Below are positions 13,874 through 23,274 of a DNA stretch of 33,718 nt, piece by piece. Made by a program: the position numbers and the translations under genes. Source of the DNA: a virus; IMG/VR virus record IMGVR_UViG_3300021356_000080, positions 1-33,718 of that record, one strand, 5' to 3'. Under the pieces are notes generated by a model. The model was given only the letters and a program-made list of their open reading frames with translations. It searched no databases and had not been told where the DNA came from. Each line of letters starts with the position of its first letter. Position 1 is the first letter of the stretch.

Positions 13874-14731
13874 ATGTCAACAACAGAAATGGTGGAAGAA
13901 AACACACCTAAAAAAAGTTTTATTAATCGTAAGTATACAAATGAAGAACGTTTGCAAAAAGAAGAGCAAGAATTAGAAGAGCTTATTGCAGAACAAAAAA
14001 ATGAAACAGAAAGTCCTCCAGTAGAAGAAGAACCTAAAAATGCAGAAGAACGTAGCTTTAAAAAACGTTATGGTGATCTACGTAGACACCAACAACAAAA
14101 AGAAAAAGAATTTGAAGATACTATCAAACAACTTAAATCTCAATTAGATCAAGCTACAAAACAAGAAATTAAGTTACCAAAGTCAGATGAAGATATTGAT
14201 GCATGGGCAAAGAAGTATCCTGATGTAGCAGCAATTGTTGAAACTATTGCAATTAAAAAAGCACAAGAGCAATCACAAGGTCTTGAAGATCGTGTACGTG
14301 AAATTGACGAAATGAAAGCTAATGCTGTTCGTGAACGTGCTGAAGCACAGTTAATGCAAATACACCCTGACTTTGATAGTATCCGTGACAGTGATGACTT
14401 TCACAATTGGGCTGAAGAACAACCTAAATGGGTACAAGATGCATTGTACGAAAATAATGAAGATGCTCGTTCAGCAGCCCGTGCAATTGATTTGTATAAA
14501 GCAGACCGTAATATTAAAACAAAAAGCTCATCGTCTAGTAAAGATGCAGCACGGTCTGTAAATTCACGTAATGAACGTAGTGCACCTCAATCTAATTATC
14601 AAGGAAATGCAATCCTTGAATCTGAGGTAGCTGCAATGTCTGCAGTAGAATACGAAAAACGATCTGAAGAGATTATGGAAGCTATTCGAGTAGGCAACTT
14701 TATTTATGATTTATCAGGTTCTGCCCGATAA
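13874..14731 (+). CDS. Capsid scaffolding protein
   Basis: A 285-aa acidic, helical, charge-rich protein immediately upstream of the major capsid gene, the classic scaffold position. The N-terminal third is Glu/Lys-rich and disordered. A coiled coil follows around 70-115 (RYGDLRRHQQQKEKEFEDTI). A helical middle contains LMQIHPDFDSIRDSDDFHNW, a segment common in podophage scaffolds (recollection), and the C-terminus is a basic/hydrophobic helix, the usual capsid-binding end. It templates prohead assembly and leaves or is degraded before DNA packaging. The start has AAAGGAAA just upstream; the 69-nt gap before it has no clear promoter. Confidence 0.85.
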   Translation: MSTTEMVEENTPKKSFINRKYTNEERLQKEEQELEELIAEQKNETESPPVEEEPKNAEERSFKKRYGDLRRHQQQKEKEFEDTIKQLKSQLDQATKQEIKLPKSDEDIDAWAKKYPDVAAIVETIAIKKAQEQSQGLEDRVREIDEMKANAVRERAEAQLMQIHPDFDSIRDSDDFHNWAEEQPKWVQDALYENNEDARSAARAIDLYKADRNIKTKSSSSSKDAARSVNSRNERSAPQSNYQGNAILESEVAAMSAVEYEKRSEEIMEAIRVGNFIYDLSGSAR

Positions 14732-14737
14732 ATTGTA

Positions 14738-14785
14738 TTGACAATATAGTTAACTGTGTTATAACTATATATAATGTAACTAATA
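14738..14785 (+). promoter_or_regulatory. Strong promoter for the major capsid gene
   Basis: A perfect TTGACA (14738-14743), a 16-nt spacer, TATAAC (14760-14765), and an overlapping second TATAAT (14770-14775). The block 14760-14782 matches 4459-4481 upstream of the DUF1127 gene at 21 of 23 positions. ATAGTTA (14746-14752) and TAACTAT (14762-14768) form a 7-bp inverted repeat around the spacer, a possible operator. A dedicated promoter before the most abundant virion protein makes biological sense. Confidence 0.75.
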
Positions 14786-14977
14786 CAGCCCCTTATGGAC
14801 TACCTGTAATGTTACACTAATCCGCAGACAACAGACCTTACGGACTTACCTAGTAATTCATGGCCCGTAAGTATAGCACAAAGGCCAAGTGTTATATTTT
14901 ACGCACCCTACGATGTCTAGCCTCCAATTAAGTATCTGTATGTTATGCATCTGTAATTGCTTTTAAGGAGAAATATA
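14786..14977 (+). promoter_or_regulatory. Long structured leader of the capsid mRNA
   Basis: About 190 noncoding bases separate the promoter from the capsid ATG. CTTACGG (14837-14843) and CCGTAAG (14865-14871) form a perfect 7-bp stem. The stretch around 14791 (CCTTATGGACTACCT) is nearly repeated around 14836 (CCTTACGGACTTACCT). The leader ends in an ideal Shine-Dalgarno AAGGAG (14965-14970). It may stabilise or tune capsid mRNA. No known riboswitch is recognised. Confidence 0.45.
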
Positions 14978-16075
14978 ATGGCATTCGCAAAAGCAGCAGG
15001 TCATGGTAATTTACCCAATGGTAATTTTTCACCAGTGATCTATTCCAAACAGGTGCAGCTTGCATTCCGCAAGGCATCTGTTGTTGAAGCAGTCACAAAC
15101 TCTGATTATTTTGGAGAGATTGCAAACATGGGTGATTCAGTTAAAATCATTAAAGAACCTGAAATCACCGTAAAAACATATGAACGTGGTACACAAATCA
15201 CACCACAAGATTTGGACGATGAAGACTTTTCATTGACTATTGACAAAGCTAACTATTTTGCTTTCAAAGTCGATGATATTGAGGAAGCTCATAGTCACGT
15301 CAATTTCCAAAGCCTTGCAAGTGATCGTGCTGCGTATCGTTTGGCTGACCAAATGGACCAAGAAGTTCTTGGCTATCTATCTGGTTTTAAACAGTCTGCA
15401 CTTCACTCGAATGCAGACGCAGTAAACACAACTGTAAATGGCTCAAAGGCTATTCCTACAGCTTCAAGTGGTGCTAACTTAGTTGGTGCTGAACTATTGG
15501 CTTCTATGTCACTAGACGCATCTGACTTTACTAACACTTCTGGTTCTGCAGGTACAGCTAACCAATCTATTGGTATTGAACCTCGTGCAGGTGGTGCTAC
15601 TGCTGCGAAATCTGCAACTGCAGGTAACGCATTCCCGTTGCAAATTCTTGCACGTATGTCTCGTTTGATGGACCAACAGAATGTTGATACACAAGGTCGT
15701 TGGATCGTTGTGGACCCAGTATTCATGGAAGTCTTGAAAGATGAAGACTCACGTCTATTGAATGCCGACTTCGGTGGTTCAGGACTACAGAACGGGTTGT
15801 CAGTAACTAACCTACATGGCTTCCGTGTTTACACATCGAATAACCTACCTTCACTAGGTACAGGTTCTTCAACTGTTGGTGGCTCAAATGCCTCTAACTT
15901 TGGTATCATTGTTGCAGGACATGATTCAGCCGTTGCAACTGCAGAGCAGATCAACAAAACTGAAACATACCGTGACCCTGATTCATTTGCAGATATTGTT
16001 CGTGGTATGCACCTATACGGTCGCAAGATTCTTCGTCCTGAAGCAATCGTTACTGCAGCATATAACTTAGCATAG
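14978..16075 (+). CDS. Major capsid protein
   Basis: A 365-aa protein beginning MAFAKAAGHGNLPNGNFSPV. The start is ATG 14978, seven bases after AAGGAG (14965-14970); an upstream in-frame TTG at 14957 is not used. Position directly after the scaffold, length, a strong own promoter and a codon pattern richer in C-ending codons than its neighbours all fit the most abundant virion protein. The sequence has the hallmark of marine podophage capsid proteins (HK97 fold inferred): VYSKQV-type N-arm, TYERGTQITPQDLDDEDFSL, and an ERQQVDQ-like dimer helix replaced here by YRLADQMDQEVLGYLSG. The C-terminus ends in LYGRKILRPEAIVTAAYNLA. Confidence 0.92.
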   Translation: MAFAKAAGHGNLPNGNFSPVIYSKQVQLAFRKASVVEAVTNSDYFGEIANMGDSVKIIKEPEITVKTYERGTQITPQDLDDEDFSLTIDKANYFAFKVDDIEEAHSHVNFQSLASDRAAYRLADQMDQEVLGYLSGFKQSALHSNADAVNTTVNGSKAIPTASSGANLVGAELLASMSLDASDFTNTSGSAGTANQSIGIEPRAGGATAAKSATAGNAFPLQILARMSRLMDQQNVDTQGRWIVVDPVFMEVLKDEDSRLLNADFGGSGLQNGLSVTNLHGFRVYTSNNLPSLGTGSSTVGGSNASNFGIIVAGHDSAVATAEQINKTETYRDPDSFADIVRGMHLYGRKILRPEAIVTAAYNLA

Positions 16076-16088
16076 GGAGAATTGGACA

Positions 16089-16499
16089 ATGGCTAAATCT
16101 ACCTCTTTGCTTTCAAAAGCAATCATGGTTGAAAAGGAAGTTGAACTTCCAACTACAACTGGTACAGTGACAGGTCCAACTGTTGGAGCAGGTACTCTTG
16201 TTCTAGCAGCAGGTGTTGAGTTGATTGATGCAATGGACTCGGCAGACTATGACGTTACAGTTACAGATGGCACAACTACATTTATGGCTGCTACAGCCGT
16301 AGACAGTGGTTCTGCAGGTGACTTTGCATTTGGTACTCAAACTCAGGGTATCGTTGCAGCAGAAGACACTATTGACGTAACTGGTACTGCAGGTGCTTCT
16401 CCTGCAGCAACAGTAACTGCTCGTGTATGGGCAATTGTTGTTGATGTAAATGAAGCAACACGTGGTGCGGCAGAAGTTGATCGTGACACACTAGCATAG
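16089..16499 (+). CDS. Putative capsid decoration/accessory protein
   Basis: A 136-aa Ala/Thr/Val/Gly-rich protein lying 13 nt after the capsid gene, with GGGAGA upstream. The sequence is beta-rich with few charged residues (VTGPTVGAGTLVLAAGVELI, then YDVTVTDGTTTFMAATAV). It shares the capsid gene's C-ending codon flavour, suggesting high expression. Between the capsid gene and a terminator-like hairpin, it likely belongs to the same transcript. A decoration or head-surface protein is the best inference; no family motif is recognised. Confidence 0.6.
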   Translation: MAKSTSLLSKAIMVEKEVELPTTTGTVTGPTVGAGTLVLAAGVELIDAMDSADYDVTVTDGTTTFMAATAVDSGSAGDFAFGTQTQGIVAAEDTIDVTGTAGASPAATVTARVWAIVVDVNEATRGAAEVDRDTLA

Positions 16500-16508
16500 A
16501 TAAAACTT

Positions 16509-16530
16509 AGGGGGGCTTAACGGCCCCTCT
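16509..16530 (+). terminator. GC-rich hairpin after capsid/decoration genes
   Basis: AGGGGGGC pairs with GCCCCTCT around a TTAACG loop: eight pairs including one G-T. It is by far the most stable stem seen in an AT-rich neighbourhood and lies right after the decoration gene. The downstream bases (ACTCTAATTAAA) lack a solid T-run, so it may be a partial terminator or an RNA-stabilising 3' structure that sets capsid mRNA apart from tail genes. Confidence 0.7.
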
Positions 16531-16552
16531 ACTCTAATTAAAGGTTTGATAC

Positions 16553-17281
16553 ATGGCTACTACATATATAACGTTAGTTAACAATACATTACGAAGATTA
16601 AATGAAGTTACCTTAGATGTTGCAGGTAATGGATTTGATACGGTTAGAAATGTTCAAGCTTTAGTAAAGGATGCTGTTAATAATAGTATTCGTCTTATTT
16701 TACAGGACGGTCAAGAGTGGCCTTTTTTAAAAACAACGTATACTCAAACTTTAGTTACAGGACAACGTACTTATGATTTTCCAACAAACATGGGTACAGT
16801 TGATTGGGATTCGTTTTTTCTAAAAAAGACTACAGGATTAGACAATACTCCTAGACCTTTACGTACTTTAACTTATAATGATTATATACATAATTATCGT
16901 ACACAAGATGATGAAGGCGATCAAACAAATGGCATAGGTAAACCTTTATACGTATATCAAACATACGAAGAAAAATTTGGGGTTACTCCGTTAACAGATA
17001 ATGTATATGATATAGAATATATTTATTTTACTTATCCAGATGAGCTTGTTAATTATGATGATACTTGTGCTATTCCTTCTCGTTTTGATCATGTTATTGT
17101 TGATGGTGCTATAATGTTTATTATGAGATTTAGGAGCAATGAACAAAGTGCTGCTATACACCAACAAAATTTTGAAGAAGGAATTAAATCTATGAGGCGA
17201 CTTTTGTTGGACGATAATCTTTATTTACGTTCAACTGTTTTACAACGTCCGTCAAATAGTACTTTTAATAGTGTGATTTAA
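16553..17281 (+). CDS. Tail adaptor (tail tubular A / gp4-like)
   Basis: A 242-aa protein. It starts with a helical MATTYITLVNNTLRRLNEVT, then ALVKDAVNNSIRLILQDGQE followed by WPFLKTTYTQTLVTGQRTYD and a FP turn. This helix pair plus WPF/beta pattern is typical of podovirus head-to-tail adaptors (T7 gp11/P22 gp4 type; recollection). It ends in a helix bundle (FEEGIKSMRRLLLDDNLYLR). It would bind the portal ring and carry the nozzle. The gene opens the tail block after the hairpin and its stop shares one base with the next ATG. Confidence 0.75.
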   Translation: MATTYITLVNNTLRRLNEVTLDVAGNGFDTVRNVQALVKDAVNNSIRLILQDGQEWPFLKTTYTQTLVTGQRTYDFPTNMGTVDWDSFFLKKTTGLDNTPRPLRTLTYNDYIHNYRTQDDEGDQTNGIGKPLYVYQTYEEKFGVTPLTDNVYDIEYIYFTYPDELVNYDDTCAIPSRFDHVIVDGAIMFIMRFRSNEQSAAIHQQNFEEGIKSMRRLLLDDNLYLRSTVLQRPSNSTFNSVI

Positions 17282-18825
17282 TGCCCGATAATTTAGGTTC
17301 CTTTAAAGTATTTTGTCAGGGTGGACTAAACACTAGTAGAGATGTGCTATCTCAAGGTGAAACAAGTCCTGGTTCTGCTATTAGTTTAATTAACTATGAA
17401 CCATCAGTTACTGGTGGTTATAGACGTATAAGTGGTTTTAGCAATGACTATGGTACAGTTGGAGGCACAGGAAATGTTTTAGGAGTCTGTGTTGCTAACG
17501 GTGTTAATGATGGTATTTTAGCATGTCGTGAGCCTACTAGTGGCAATAACTATTTACATTACTGGAATACTACCACAGAAGCTTGGGTTGCTGTAACTAC
17601 TTCTGGATCGCCTACAATGACAGGTGTAACTAAAGTTAGATTTAATAAATATAACTGGGGTACACCTAAAGTAATTATGACAGATGGTGTAAATCCTGCA
17701 TCTACATACGATGGAACTACTTATACACAAATAACTGACTCTAATGCTCCTACTGCTCCAAAATATGCAACAGCACATTCTGAACATATGTGGTTAGCAG
17801 GAGATTCTACATACCCTACTTATCTTTATTTTAGTGCTCCTAATGATGAAGAAGACTATGGTGACACTGCGGATTTAGGTTCTGGTTTTTTTAATATGGG
17901 GTTTGAGGTAGTAGCAATAAAACCTTTTAGAGACACACTATATGTATTTGGAACAAATAATATAAGTAAAATAGTAGGTTCAGATAGGTCAGATTTTGGT
18001 GTAGTAAAAATTACAGATAATCTAGGTTGTATGGCTACTGATAGTGTTATTGAAATTGGTGGAGACTTATTGTTTTTATCTCAAGACGGTTTACGTCCCA
18101 TTAGTGCAACAGACAGAATTGGTGATGTAAACTTAGAAACTGTGTCTAAAGATATTCAATCTATATTTACAGATATTGTTTTTGATACAGACCTTAATGG
18201 TTTAAATGCCGTTGTAGTTAGGCAGAAAAGCCAATTTAGATATATGTTTGGTGGTGTAGATACTCAAGGTATTATTGGTGGGTATCGTGAGACACCGAAT
18301 GGATTACAGTTTGAGTATGGTCAACTTTTAGGTATTACATCTACTTGTGCAGACAGTGGTTATATAGGACAGTATGAATATGTAATACACGGAAGCACAG
18401 ATGGAAAAGTTCACAGACAAGAACAAGGTAATGACTTTGATGGGGAAAATATATTTAGTTTATTTCAAACTCCATTCTATCACATGCAAGACCCAGAACA
18501 AAGAAAGATATTTTATAGTGTAGCTACATATTTACGTTCTGAGGGAGATAACTCAATAGTTATGTCAGTTGTGTATGACTATGAAGATTTTGCTACATTA
18601 AATCCTTCTGACTTTAATTTAGACACAGAAGGTGCTGCTGCCTACTACAATGAGGCAATATATAATAGTACAGCAATATATGATGGAAACCCATCACCCG
18701 TACAAAGAACAAATATTTCTGGATCAGGAAAATCAGCAGCAATAAGATATGTTACTAATAGTGCCGATGCATCACATAGTGTTCAAGGTCTAGTGATTAC
18801 TTTCGGAACAGGAGACAGGTTATAA
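17281..18825 (+). CDS. Tail nozzle / DNA stabilisation protein
   Basis: A 514-aa largely beta protein. The N-terminus (SFKVFCQGGLNTSRDVLSQG) and the early GGYRRISGFSNDYG segment match the start of podovirus tail-hub/nozzle proteins. Propeller-like repeats follow, such as YLYFSAPNDEEDYGDTADLG, then MGFEVVAIKPFRDTLYVFGT, then DLLFLSQDGLRPISATDRIG. These resemble P22 gp10/T7 gp12-type proteins, which close the tail and retain packaged DNA. Coupling to the adaptor gene (TAATG) supports the role. The exact homologue type is uncertain. Confidence 0.7.
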   Translation: MPDNLGSFKVFCQGGLNTSRDVLSQGETSPGSAISLINYEPSVTGGYRRISGFSNDYGTVGGTGNVLGVCVANGVNDGILACREPTSGNNYLHYWNTTTEAWVAVTTSGSPTMTGVTKVRFNKYNWGTPKVIMTDGVNPASTYDGTTYTQITDSNAPTAPKYATAHSEHMWLAGDSTYPTYLYFSAPNDEEDYGDTADLGSGFFNMGFEVVAIKPFRDTLYVFGTNNISKIVGSDRSDFGVVKITDNLGCMATDSVIEIGGDLLFLSQDGLRPISATDRIGDVNLETVSKDIQSIFTDIVFDTDLNGLNAVVVRQKSQFRYMFGGVDTQGIIGGYRETPNGLQFEYGQLLGITSTCADSGYIGQYEYVIHGSTDGKVHRQEQGNDFDGENIFSLFQTPFYHMQDPEQRKIFYSVATYLRSEGDNSIVMSVVYDYEDFATLNPSDFNLDTEGAAAYYNEAIYNSTAIYDGNPSPVQRTNISGSGKSAAIRYVTNSADASHSVQGLVITFGTGDRL

Positions 18826-18826
18826 A

Positions 18827-21800
18827 ATGGCAGGTTATACAAGACAAAGTGTAGGCACAATTATCGCCAATGCGGTAGTTAAAGCAGGGCCACTTAACGC
18901 AGAGTTTGATCAAATTTTAGCTGCATTTAATCAAGCTACAGGACATGCTCACGATGGAGCTACTGCAGAAGGTGCATACGTACCATTAATTTCTGACACA
19001 AGTGCTTTTAATAAAGTAGTTATTGATGAAGCCAATAACAGAATTAGTTTTTACAATGATGTGTCTAGTGCCGCAGTAGAACAACTTAGATTAGAAGACG
19101 GAGTACTTAAACCTGTAACAGATAACGACATAGACCTTGGTGCTTCAGGTCTTGAGTTTAAAGATTTATATGTAGATGGTGTAGGTTATATTGATACTGT
19201 TGAAATTCACGAGAATGCTACAATTACAGGTGATGTTAGTGTTGGTGGTAATTTAACTGTTGATGGTAATGTTACATTAGGTAGTGATGATACGGATACT
19301 ATTTCTGTTAATGCAGATTTTATTACTGATCTTATCCCTAACAATTCATCAAATCAAAATTTAGGTACTGCCGTTAAACAATGGAATAATTTGTATATTG
19401 AAGGGACAGCTAGTATTGACACTGGAACTTTTGGTACTTCTGATAATCTTACTATTACAAACACCGATATTAGCAGTGCTGCAAATGGTCTTGCAATAAC
19501 AGCAGTAGGCGCAACGGCAGACATTGAATTAGATGCAGGTCGTGAAATAATTATAAATGCTGACAACGGATCAATACAATTACAAGGTGGTAATACTGAT
19601 TTTGCTCAACTTGCTAAAACTAGTGGGGAACTTACTATTAGGAGTGGAGCTTCTAACACTACAGCAGTAGCATTTACAGGAGCTAATGCAGACTTTGCAG
19701 GTACGGTAGATGTTACAGGTAATACTACATTAGATGCAAACTTAACTGTTGATGGTAACACTGTTTTAAATGGCAACACTACTTTAGGTGATGCAGCTAC
19801 AGATACTGTTACTATAAATGCTGACGTTGCTTCTTCTATTATTCCTTCTGCTGATAATACTTATCATCTTGGTTCTTTAGGTTCTGAGTGGGCTGATTTA
19901 TATATTGATGGTACTGGATACATTGATACAGGTATATTTGGTGATAACGGATATATGACTCTTACAGATAATGAGATTGATGTATCTTCTGGTGGTCTTA
20001 CTATTGATGTGACAGGTGATCTTACACTAGACTCTACCACTACAATGAACATAAATACTAGTTCAAGTTTAAATATTGATGCTGCAGGTATGATAGACGT
20101 AAGTGCAGGTACTTACATTGATTTAGATACTGTTAACGGTTTATTTGTACTTAGAAAAAATGGTATTACTTATGCCCAACTACAGGAAAATAGTGGTAAT
20201 CTACAAATAGCATCGTTAGGAGTTCCTGCTGTAAACTTCAACAGTGCTAATGCTGATTTTTTAGGTACACTAGATGTTACAGGTGTAACTACACTAGACA
20301 GTAACCTATCTGTCGGTGGTAATGCTACGATTACTGGAAACCTTACAGTAAACGGTACAACTACTACAGTAAACAGTACTATTGTAACTATTGACGATCC
20401 TATCTTTACTATAGGTGGAGACACAGCCCCTGCATCAGATGACAATAAAGATCGTGGTATTGAATTTAATTGGCATGATGGTTCTACAGCAAAAGTAGGT
20501 TTCTTTGGTTTTGATGATTCCGAAGGTAAATTTACATTCATTCCTGATGCAACAAATACTTCTGAAGTGTTTAGTGGTACATCTGGGACTATTGTAGCTG
20601 ACCTTGAAGGTAATGTTACTGGAGACTTAGACGGTAATATAGTACCTACAAGTGGCTCGTCTGAAGCTGCTAGTATAGTTCCTGGTGTTGACAGCACCTA
20701 TACATTAGGTACTGATGCAAAACGTTGGCTAGATGTATTTGCAGATGAAATACATGCAGGTTCTAACATTCAGTTTGAAGGTGCTACTGAAGATGCCTTT
20801 GAAACAACTCTAACTGTTACAGACCCAACTGCTGACAGAACTGTAACTATTCCAGATGCAGATGGTACAGTTGCACTAGCTAACTCTACAGAGCACCCAA
20901 CCTTTACAAACGGTGCAGATATTGGAAATAACGAGTTTCTAACTTTTGGTGGCGAAACATCGGGTTCTTCTCTGGGCGGTAGTTATCCTGCAATTAGTGC
21001 TTTAAGTAATATTAGTGACAGAAGTAGTGATTCTTTGTTTTTCTACATTGATGGCTCTAACAGGGTAAACATCAATCAAAATGAACTATATCTTGCAACA
21101 GGTATGGATATTGTTTTTGAGGGTGATACCTCAGATGCAAATGAAACAAGACTTGTTGTAGAAGACCCTACTGCAGATAGAACAATTACTTTACCTGATC
21201 TTGATGGCACTGTACCTTTAATTGACAGCAGTGGTCACTTAATTGTTGAAAATGCTGATCCAGAGTTACACTTAATTTCTACTGATGCAAATGAAAGCAA
21301 GCTAGAAATTAGACAAACTTCAATTAATGATTTTTGGAATATATCTGTTGATAGAGGAAACTCTACAAATAGTTCTATTTTAACTTTTTCAGTAGACAGT
21401 GTTACAACTTCTTCTATGGACACAAGTGGTATAACAATATATAATGATCTAAATATAGAAGGTACTGATAGTTTAAATGATCCTGCAAGTTTAACTATAA
21501 CATCTGGTTTGTCAGACTCAACTTTAACAGTAACTTCAGGTACAGGCGAAGCTAAGTTAACAGTTTCATCTGCTGATCCTAAAATAGGTATTGGTACAAC
21601 TTCTCCTGCTGTTTCTTTAGATATTGCTACAACTGATGCAATTCAAGTTCCTGACGGTACAACAGCACAACGTCCTGCTTCACCTGCAAGTGGTATGTTC
21701 CGTTACAATACAGATGAAAATGGTTTTGAAGGTTATGCAAATGGTGTATGGCAACCTTTAACTGATAAGAAACAAACTGCAAATACTACCTCCACTACTC

Positions 21801-22072
21801 AAACTGCAATTGCAACTTACGCATATGCAAGTTATGTTGGTGGAGAATTTTTAATTACTGCAGACGATGGAACAGAACGTACTATTACTAAACTACTTGT
21901 AGTGCATGATGGTACAACTGCTGTTGCTACACAGTTTGGTGAAGTAAATACAGATGCTGCTCTTGCTACATTTGATGTAGACATTAGTGGTTCTGACTTT
22001 AGAATACTTGCAACTGCAGCAAGTGCTTCTTCTACAGATTATACAGTAATTGCAACTTTAACAGACGCATAA
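18827..22072 (+). CDS. Repeat-rich tail fibre protein, 1081 aa
   Basis: N-terminus (about 1-90): GYTRQSVGTIIANAVVKAGP with FNQATGHAHDG, a virion-anchoring domain common in marine phage fibres. The shaft is built from repeats with LGxxxxxWxDLYxDGxxYIDT cores at about 102, 178, 347 and 626. Beta-helix-like stretches are rich in TxDxNLTVDGN. A conserved block at about 507-600 includes TVNSTIVTIDDPIFTIGGDT and KVGFFGFDDSEGKFTFIPDA. Two copies of FEGxTxDAxET...DPTADRT (about 650 and 763) follow. Near 952-975, SGMFRYNTDENGFEGYANG is the usual motif before the tip, followed by a C-terminal domain of about 100 residues. It adsorbs to the host surface, presumably as a trimer. Confidence 0.88.
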   Translation: MAGYTRQSVGTIIANAVVKAGPLNAEFDQILAAFNQATGHAHDGATAEGAYVPLISDTSAFNKVVIDEANNRISFYNDVSSAAVEQLRLEDGVLKPVTDNDIDLGASGLEFKDLYVDGVGYIDTVEIHENATITGDVSVGGNLTVDGNVTLGSDDTDTISVNADFITDLIPNNSSNQNLGTAVKQWNNLYIEGTASIDTGTFGTSDNLTITNTDISSAANGLAITAVGATADIELDAGREIIINADNGSIQLQGGNTDFAQLAKTSGELTIRSGASNTTAVAFTGANADFAGTVDVTGNTTLDANLTVDGNTVLNGNTTLGDAATDTVTINADVASSIIPSADNTYHLGSLGSEWADLYIDGTGYIDTGIFGDNGYMTLTDNEIDVSSGGLTIDVTGDLTLDSTTTMNINTSSSLNIDAAGMIDVSAGTYIDLDTVNGLFVLRKNGITYAQLQENSGNLQIASLGVPAVNFNSANADFLGTLDVTGVTTLDSNLSVGGNATITGNLTVNGTTTTVNSTIVTIDDPIFTIGGDTAPASDDNKDRGIEFNWHDGSTAKVGFFGFDDSEGKFTFIPDATNTSEVFSGTSGTIVADLEGNVTGDLDGNIVPTSGSSEAASIVPGVDSTYTLGTDAKRWLDVFADEIHAGSNIQFEGATEDAFETTLTVTDPTADRTVTIPDADGTVALANSTEHPTFTNGADIGNNEFLTFGGETSGSSLGGSYPAISALSNISDRSSDSLFFYIDGSNRVNINQNELYLATGMDIVFEGDTSDANETRLVVEDPTADRTITLPDLDGTVPLIDSSGHLIVENADPELHLISTDANESKLEIRQTSINDFWNISVDRGNSTNSSILTFSVDSVTTSSMDTSGITIYNDLNIEGTDSLNDPASLTITSGLSDSTLTVTSGTGEAKLTVSSADPKIGIGTTSPAVSLDIATTDAIQVPDGTTAQRPASPASGMFRYNTDENGFEGYANGVWQPLTDKKQTANTTSTTQTAIATYAYASYVGGEFLITADDGTERTITKLLVVHDGTTAVATQFGEVNTDAALATFDVDISGSDFRILATAASASSTDYTVIATLTDA

Positions 22073-22080
22073 GGTGACTC

Positions 22081-23274
22081 GTGGCTAATAATAGAACATT
22101 TACAGCTAACAATGGTTTATCTAACGTAGACTCAATTTCTGAAATTGTTGGTGGTTTTGGGCCAAATGGAACTGATGTATTAAATCTTAGTGCAGTTCAA
22201 GATATTGGTCTTGTTTTAAATGAGTCTACAGGTAGTAACTTTTTTGCAGGTGCTATTCATTTAAACGATAATGGAACTAAATTATATGTACGTCAAGGAG
22301 CATTTGGTGACACGATAAGAAGATATGATTTATCTACTGCATATGATATATCTACATATTCGTTTGTAGAAAGTTTTGATCATTCGAGTATTTCTACTTC
22401 TAATTATGGGGCTACTACTAGCAGAGATGGTACAAAGTTTTATATTGTTGATACACCAACCCCTAAAAAAATAAGACAGGTAACTTTAAACACCCCATAT
22501 ACATTTAGTTCTGTCACAAATAATGGAGACTATTTTGATTTAAGTTCTTATACTCAAATTGGTACTGTTTACGATATAAGGTTTGATCCAGACGGAGATT
22601 TATTACATCTTATAGATAATAGTAACAGTAAAATGCATCAATTTTCGTTAGGTACTTCTTGGGATTTAACTGGTACAATGACCTATGACGGTTCTGCATC
22701 ATTAAATTCAAGCTCATACTACGGTTTTCATCTTAGTACAGATGGTACTAAATTATACACTATTAATTCTAGTAGAAATATAGAAGAGTATGATGTTTCT
22801 CCTGCATATGATTTATCAAGCTCTTCTAATGTTACTTATACAGGTCAAAGTCATAATACAATTAATATGGGTGGATTATCCCCAAGAGGAATAAATTTAA
22901 ATATGGACTATACTGGTGGTACAGGAGATACTATTTATGTAGGAAACTATACTACTAACGTACAAATTGCTGCAGCATCTATAGGTGAGGGAGAATACAA
23001 AACTTTTGATCTATCTTCTGGTTCAACTTTTATTGTAGAAAACTCACAAAACAATAGTTATAGATTTTCAAATCCACCTACATCTGGTCGTGGTGGTTTA
23101 TATACTATAATTATAAAAGGCTCTAGCTATTCTACTACACTAAGTGGTGTTCAATGGCCTTCTGGTACAGCACCAACATTTAGTACTGCAGGGGCATACG
23201 ACATTGTTTCTGTTACAACTTCAGATGGTGGTGCTACATACCAAGCTGTTCTTTCTATGGAGGAATGTAAGTAA
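22081..23274 (+). CDS. Beta-propeller protein 1, single propeller
   Basis: A 397-aa protein. The start is GTG 22081 after AAGGTGA (22071-22077). The N-terminus MANNRTFTANNGLSN is shared with the next two genes. From about 55 to 300 there are repeated blades with a DGTKLY strand and a closing YDLSTAYDIST strand. Then comes a terminal beta-module (about 308-397): FDLSSGSTF, FSNPPTSGRGG, QWPSGTAPTF and SDGGATYQAV. The blade repeat is recalled from marine phage structural proteins. It follows the fibre gene and is probably a virion-surface or receptor-binding protein; no enzyme motif is seen. Confidence 0.75.
   Translation: MANNRTFTANNGLSNVDSISEIVGGFGPNGTDVLNLSAVQDIGLVLNESTGSNFFAGAIHLNDNGTKLYVRQGAFGDTIRRYDLSTAYDISTYSFVESFDHSSISTSNYGATTSRDGTKFYIVDTPTPKKIRQVTLNTPYTFSSVTNNGDYFDLSSYTQIGTVYDIRFDPDGDLLHLIDNSNSKMHQFSLGTSWDLTGTMTYDGSASLNSSSYYGFHLSTDGTKLYTINSSRNIEEYDVSPAYDLSSSSNVTYTGQSHNTINMGGLSPRGINLNMDYTGGTGDTIYVGNYTTNVQIAAASIGEGEYKTFDLSSGSTFIVENSQNNSYRFSNPPTSGRGGLYTIIIKGSSYSTTLSGVQWPSGTAPTFSTAGAYDIVSVTTSDGGATYQAVLSMEECK

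Noticed and set aside
14957-14977. Upstream TTG start for the capsid gene
   Set aside because: It would place the ideal AAGGAG inside the coding region; ATG 14978 has the right spacing to it.
20170-20697. 175-aa reading frame on the - strand inside the fibre gene
   Set aside because: Shadow of a repetitive, stop-poor fibre coding sequence; no ribosome site or family signal.
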